Positions 59,207 through 64,000 of a stretch of DNA of 64,000 nucleotides are shown in pieces. The notes under the pieces are model-generated. The model made no database searches. It was not told the DNA's origin and saw only the letters and a program-made list of their open reading frames with translations. Position 1 is the stretch's first letter, and each line of letters starts with the position of its first letter. The position numbers were made by a program, and so were the translations under genes. The DNA is taken from positions 1,487,501-1,551,500 of the forward strand of contig CM065299.1 in NCBI GenBank assembly GCA_032871835.1, written 5' to 3'. The DNA is from Dipteronia dyeriana. Lineage: Eukaryota > Streptophyta > Magnoliopsida > Sapindales > Sapindaceae.

Positions 59207-62200
59207 TCAAAGCTTCTTCACGCTATGGATGGACCAAAGAAACAATGTAAAGAAAACACCTGCACCAATGAAAGATCCCTTTGCAATTGCTTGACAAGCT
59301 TGACCAACAAAAAGGGTGGCACCAAGGTTTAGCAGGCTAGTTCCGAAAACTGTATACATGATTGCCATTTGTAACATTGCTGCTTTCCGAGCTGCTCTTT
59401 CCGACTGGCAGATGCAAAATTTTCCATCACGAATCAGAATAATGGCACGATAAAACCAACCAGTATTAAATGATGGTTTAAAAGGTTTAAATACTATTGT
59501 TGAGTCATTTCTTAACAATTTAAGGTTTTGAATTTGTTGGTTACTAATAAATTTACCTCAAGCACACGAACAAAGAGTTTTAAATCTCCTGCTTCAAGTT
59601 GTTGTACAAACTCTTCGATCCGTTGGACTCTGAATGGCATGGATATGGTATGAGTCCTGATCTGAAAATTACACAATAGAGAGGGTGATCTTAGTTGGTA
59701 CTAATAGAAATGTAGCGGCAAGGGAAATATGTATAGGCACACGTTATGGGTACATCTTCTGTTTGCTTCCTGATTTCCTCCACTAGCTGTTGTGTCCCAA
59801 AAGGCTGGTTTTCTTTCGTACTTAACAGCTCCTGTATAGGCAGCAGGAGGTTGTATAAGTACTATAACTACGGATATATGATCACGAAAAGCTTCTACAA
59901 ACGTATGAAGGAGTGATATGTTAATGGTCGGAGAAGTGGATATAACCTTTGCATAAGGGGCTGCAACCTTTATGAGGGAAAAATTTGGGTCTAGCAAGTG
60001 AACATTACCTGTAACGCGAAAAAAAAAAAAAAGAGATACTCGTATGGATAAAAGAAAGATCGGTATGCTATGAAGACCGATTAGTAGACCAAGAGTGAGA
60101 GAGAGGACCTTCCATTGTTGAGAATGCCCTTAAAACAAAAGCAAAGGTAGATGGAAACCGGAATGGTTGATCGTGAGCTATTGCTAATAAATCCTACGAA
60201 AAAACAGATCGAATTGAACGAATGAAAAACCATAGTCTTGGTACAATGTTGAAGCACAATCATTGAATTCATGAATACAAGTAGGTTTCAGTAAAATTCA
60301 GTATCAATATATGTGAGAGTACATGTTGAGATAAATTACATCACCAATTGCAGTTATAATCTTCTGCTGATCCGGTATCTCGCTTAACAAATTGTCCAAG
60401 AAAAATTGCACAGACCTCCTCACCTATGACAACAAAATAAACAAACACTAATTAAGTAACCATTTTTGTCTAAAAATGTTGATAGTTGGTAGGGTACGAC
60501 ATGGTGACTTACCGATGGCATATCCCCTGTCAGCTGAAGTGCTTCAAGATTAATCAGGCTCTGGATAACCTGCACGATGGTTTCTCCGTTTTGATGATCA
60601 TTTTTTACATTTGAAGATGAAAGTAAATCAAAAGAAACAGTGGATGATCAAGAAGTAGAAACCGGACCTTTTTCACATCTTTCTCATAAACTGCATAGAA
60701 AAGTTTGAGCAATTTCTCGCGAGTCAATGATTTGATCTCCCCCATCATACCGAAATCATAATAGATTATGGTTTCATTTACATCAATGGCGAGATTTCCA
60801 GGATGAGGATCAGCATGAAAGAAACCGGTTTTGAGTATCTGTAGAGAGAAGGGTAGATTACTAATAATCATCACATAAACTCAAAATCAATGTTACAATT
60901 ACCTGAATTAAGTATGCTTCGACTATACGCGAAGAGATTTGGGCACGACTAAATCCCTGTAAATCTAAAGCTTTTAATTCATTGATCTTGATGCCTGATA
61001 CACAAGTAACAATCTCATCATCAACTATTAACACCGCGAAATCTGCAATTAGTACCCAATCCATATGAAAATATGGGCTTTAACTAGACCTGGCACATAC
61101 TCCATTGTCAACACCTTGGAGGCTGTATAATCCCAATGCACCAACTACAAAAAGAGAAGGTCAGTTTTGAAAGACTAATTGAATAAGCATCAATGTTGTA
61201 GTTTCGAATCATGAATGAAACAACGTACGTACAGGTACTCGAACCCACTTCGTGTTTCTGAACTCTCTACGGAATCTATCTGCATTCTTGCCTTCATTGA
61301 TGTAATCGATTTCTTGGTACAAAATCCTTTGACATTCTTCATATATACCAACCCAATCTCTTATTGGACCACCAAATGTTTCATTTCTCTGAAAATATTC
61401 TGCAACCAGCTTCAAAGTTCCTGCATTGAAGATATTGAACTTGCGCATTTATGAACATAACATATATATGATCAAATTGATAGAAAAACTGTCTTACTTA
61501 CGTAAATCAATGTCAAAAAGCTTCTTTAGACCAGGCCTTTGAATTTTCACAACTACTTTCTCTCCATCGTGCAGGATTGCACGATGTACCTGTAGATCAA
61601 AGAATCCTTTTCAAACTCAAAAGATGAGCAAAAATGTACAAATTGAAGCAGTAGTACCTGACCAAGACTAGCTGCAGCAATTGGCAGGTCCTCAAATGTT
61701 CTAAACAATTGATTGACAGGAGCTCCAAGTTCACTCTCAATCAAGCGTTTCGCTTTCTCTGGTGAGAAGGCAGGTACCTTGTCCTGGAAGATACAATGTT
61801 GAGAATCTCATAGAAGACAATCAATCATGTGAGGAGAATAATCATATTCGAAATCTATGAAGACAAAGAATGAAGAAGTACAAGTACCTGTAACTTGGAA
61901 AGCTCTTCCACAAACTCGGATGGAAACAGATCAGACCTTGATGAATATAACTGTCCAAGCTTGATAAAAGTTGGACCAAGCTGCAGGGCACGCTCGCGTA
62001 GCCACGAGGCTGTTCTTTGGCTTCTGTTCTTCTAAATCAGGCCGAATTCATGAAAACAACAAAGAACAAAAGACTAATTAGTCCAAGAAACCGAAAAATT
62101 GTCATGATCAAGAACCAATATGCCTGCAAGATCACCTGCTTATCTTCTTTGAATCCTCCAAAATACGTCCACTTGGCATCGATCAATACAAGACGGATTT

Positions 62201-62663
62201 GTAATGAAATCACTGTTGACCAGACATCTTTAGACCTTTGCCAGGACCTGTAATTCTCATTAGCCCAACTGAAACTTTCATCCGAAGGCAGAACCTTTAG
62301 CTCCTCCAATGGTGGATGTTCTTTCGAGTGTGTATCTTTCGGTACCCTGACTAGTGCAGAGTCAGAATATCTCTTAACTTGACTTGTTCCATGAACATTC
62401 TGCTGTCTTTTGCCCTTCACTATCTCACTAGTAGGCACCATTTTAACAGTTTTTCGAGCATTGATTCTCGAGGGAATTTCAGTTTGCTGCATTTTTACAC
62501 GAAATCTGAAAGATTTTTTGGTCCTCATCATCATTGGATTGCATATTTGCCTCTCAAACTTGGCTCTGAAGCTTGAAAACCTAAGATTGCCCATTGTTCT
62601 TCCTTGATTAAACAAATTAATGTTGTGGCAATAACAGCCTTGTGATGCTAGTATTGCAGCCAT
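59207..62663 (-). CDS. ABC1/aarF-domain atypical kinase, plastid-type (gene B, 686 aa)
   Basis: Fifteen coding exons (62136-62663, 61888-62031, 61658-61783, 61502-61589, 61233-61420, 61090-61144, 60903-60994, 60668-60838, 60513-60569, 60340-60423, 60109-60193, 59947-60008, 59754-59831, 59557-59661, 59207-59404) join in frame to 2061 bases with no stop, which argues for a working gene. It is a paralogue of gene A: same motifs ([28 protein letters not shown] at residues 415-422, DFG at 435-437) and the same exon borders, except that exons 5 and 6, and 16 and 17, are each fused. The N-terminus is 14 codons shorter. The protein ends at VKKL; the next residues of gene A (DKFEKMI) are lost. Exon 13 is divergent (NVHLLDPNF in place of IGYILDPNF). 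Expression is not known. Confidence 0.88.
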
Positions 62664-62679
62664 TCATGCAACAGACTAC

Positions 62680-62791
62680 CTATTAATCAATTGATAAACA
62701 ACATGAAAAAATAAATTAAATTTACATTATCTTAGCCAAAATAAATATATTTATATGATTAAATTAAGATAACCCAGATGAGGATACTCAC
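62680..62791 (-). other. 5' UTR intron of ABC1-kinase gene B
   Basis: The donor (CTT|GTGAGTATCC) at 62791 and acceptor (TTAATAG|GTAGTCTG) at 62680 match the 5' UTR intron of gene A in position and donor sequence. Confidence 0.7.
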
Positions 62792-62869
62792 AAGAAGAGA
62801 AGATAGAAGAGTTAGTGTAAGTGTTGAAAATAAAAGTTGGAGGTGGGATTTATTGGGTTTTTTTCAGAT

Positions 62870-63656
62870 AAAAGTTGAAAAAAAGAGTACCTGATGACTT
62901 CAAGTCTTGAAACAAACAAGTAGTATGTTCCTGTTCCACTTATTCATTGTATATATGGAATACGCTTCAGGTGTATGATCCTGTAAGTTCCTTTTTCGTG
63001 TGCGATAAAATATAATCACGCATAAAAAAAAACATATAAAAATCTCACATCTGATGATTTATATATATATATATATATGAATGAAAAATCTCTATTACAA
63101 CAAATTCCATCATGTCAAAGTGCTTTTGCTTTTTTTTTTTTTGAGCTTTCTTTTCAATACAGCTATCCATATATAATCTTATCAAAAGAAAAAAAAAAAA
63201 CTTTCATGTTAGAAACATGGAATTGAATGCTATACATAAAAGCAGTGGAGACTTTATATTGAGCCCTTTTAAGGTAAGAAAAATGGGATCTCTGGCAAAT
63301 ATTTGATTTGATGCATCAATGGTGGTCAGCTGCTATTCAGCTCAGTTGATCTATATTCAAGGAGATGCACATGCCATGCCTGGCCTCAAAAATGTAACAT
63401 ATATCATAACATTTGAATGTACATGAAAAAGGAAAAAAAAAAATGTAACTAACCCCATTTAATGTGGAAAACAGAAAGATGCCTCTAGACAATGCTTTAC
63501 GTATGTTTCCCAATATTTTTTTCTTTTACTACAATAACTATATACAATAACTATATAAGACGAGACTTTGTTAATTGGTATACCCTTCACTCCTACACTA
63601 AGAGAGTTTGAGTTGGAGTCATCCCTATATATGTACCGTAATACTTTTAAAAAAAC

Positions 63657-63696
<40 letters not shown>

Positions 63697-64000
63697 GGGA
63701 TATTAAGATTTTAATCCCTCTTTGCGTTTATCTGAGTTTAGTCCACTAATTTTTTGAATTACTAACTTTAGTTCATTAGTTTTCTGACAATATCGAATTC
63801 AGTCCCTACCATCCAATTCCGTTAGTTTTTCGTTGACTTCCGTTAGGTCAACAAGGGCATTATGGGAATTTGGACGAAGCCTTCTAGAAACCGGTAGTAA
63901 TTAAGGGTATATATGGAATTTTCTTATTGTTAAAAAAAAAGAGGAAGGCTGTGATTCAGCCATGTCACTATTCACTGTAGCTGAAAGCTATAAACTACTA
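62870..64000. other. Intergenic region at the right edge
   Basis: No gene is seen. It holds a TA run (63059-63078) and a TAA repeat (63661-63696). From about 63700 there is repeat-like sequence with phrases such as TAGTCCACTAATTTTTTGA, TTCCGTTAG and CCGTTAGGTCAAC, which are common in dispersed plant repeats; it runs off the window. Confidence 0.5.
63661..63696. repeat. TAA trinucleotide microsatellite
   Basis: About twelve uninterrupted TAA units. Confidence 0.9.

Overview
The window reads as nuclear DNA of a dicotyledonous plant. It has genes with many small GT-AG introns, plant-type LTR retrotransposons with Met-initiator-type primer sites, hAT and other small DNA transposons, microsatellites, and a piece of plastid DNA. 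Only three protein-coding genes look intact. Most of the remaining sequence is mobile elements, many nested inside one another.

Layout. 1-1335: plastid DNA insertion (rpoC1 intron and exon 1, 3' end of rpoB). 1.43-1.79 kb: broken fragment of an ABC1-kinase gene. 2564-14587: complete but inactivated Ty3/gypsy element of the Tat lineage on the minus strand, with target duplication AATAA and an extra three-exon gene on the opposite strand. 14.6-16.4 kb: a 369-bp hAT element and a 1.1-kb AT-rich inverted-repeat element. 16673-22.4 kb: ABC1-kinase gene A (17 coding exons, 705 aa, minus strand). 23.8-24.7 kb: ABC1-kinase fragment. 25218-26467: two-exon 2-oxoglutarate/Fe(II) dioxygenase (364 aa, plus strand), resembling feruloyl-CoA 6'-hydroxylases of coumarin synthesis. 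26.5-29.3 kb: copia remnant and a hAT element carrying a solo LTR. 29437-50900: a long-LTR Ty1/copia element (minus strand, target duplication CGTGA). Its left LTR is split by a chromodomain-type Ty3/gypsy element (31240-40252), whose gag is in turn split by a solo LTR of the Tat family (37004-37880). 51.4-51.9 kb: candidate MITE. 52.3-58.4 kb: ABC1-kinase fragment split by a 5.6-kb Ty1/copia element (52451-58080). 59207-62.8 kb: ABC1-kinase gene B (15 coding exons, 686 aa, minus strand). The last 1.2 kb is intergenic.

The gene content is essentially one dispersed tandem family of plastid-type ABC1 kinases of the ABC1K7/SIA1-ABC1K8/OSA1 group: two intact members and three partial copies, all on the minus strand. 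Gene B, and the adjacent fragment where it can be checked, lack introns that the other copies keep. The dioxygenase sits between the two intact kinase genes and has no visible functional link to them. The three large retrotransposons with readable coding regions carry in-frame stop codons, so none looks autonomous. Boundaries, target duplications, splice sites and reading frames were worked out by eye; family names rest on recalled sequence features, not on database searches.
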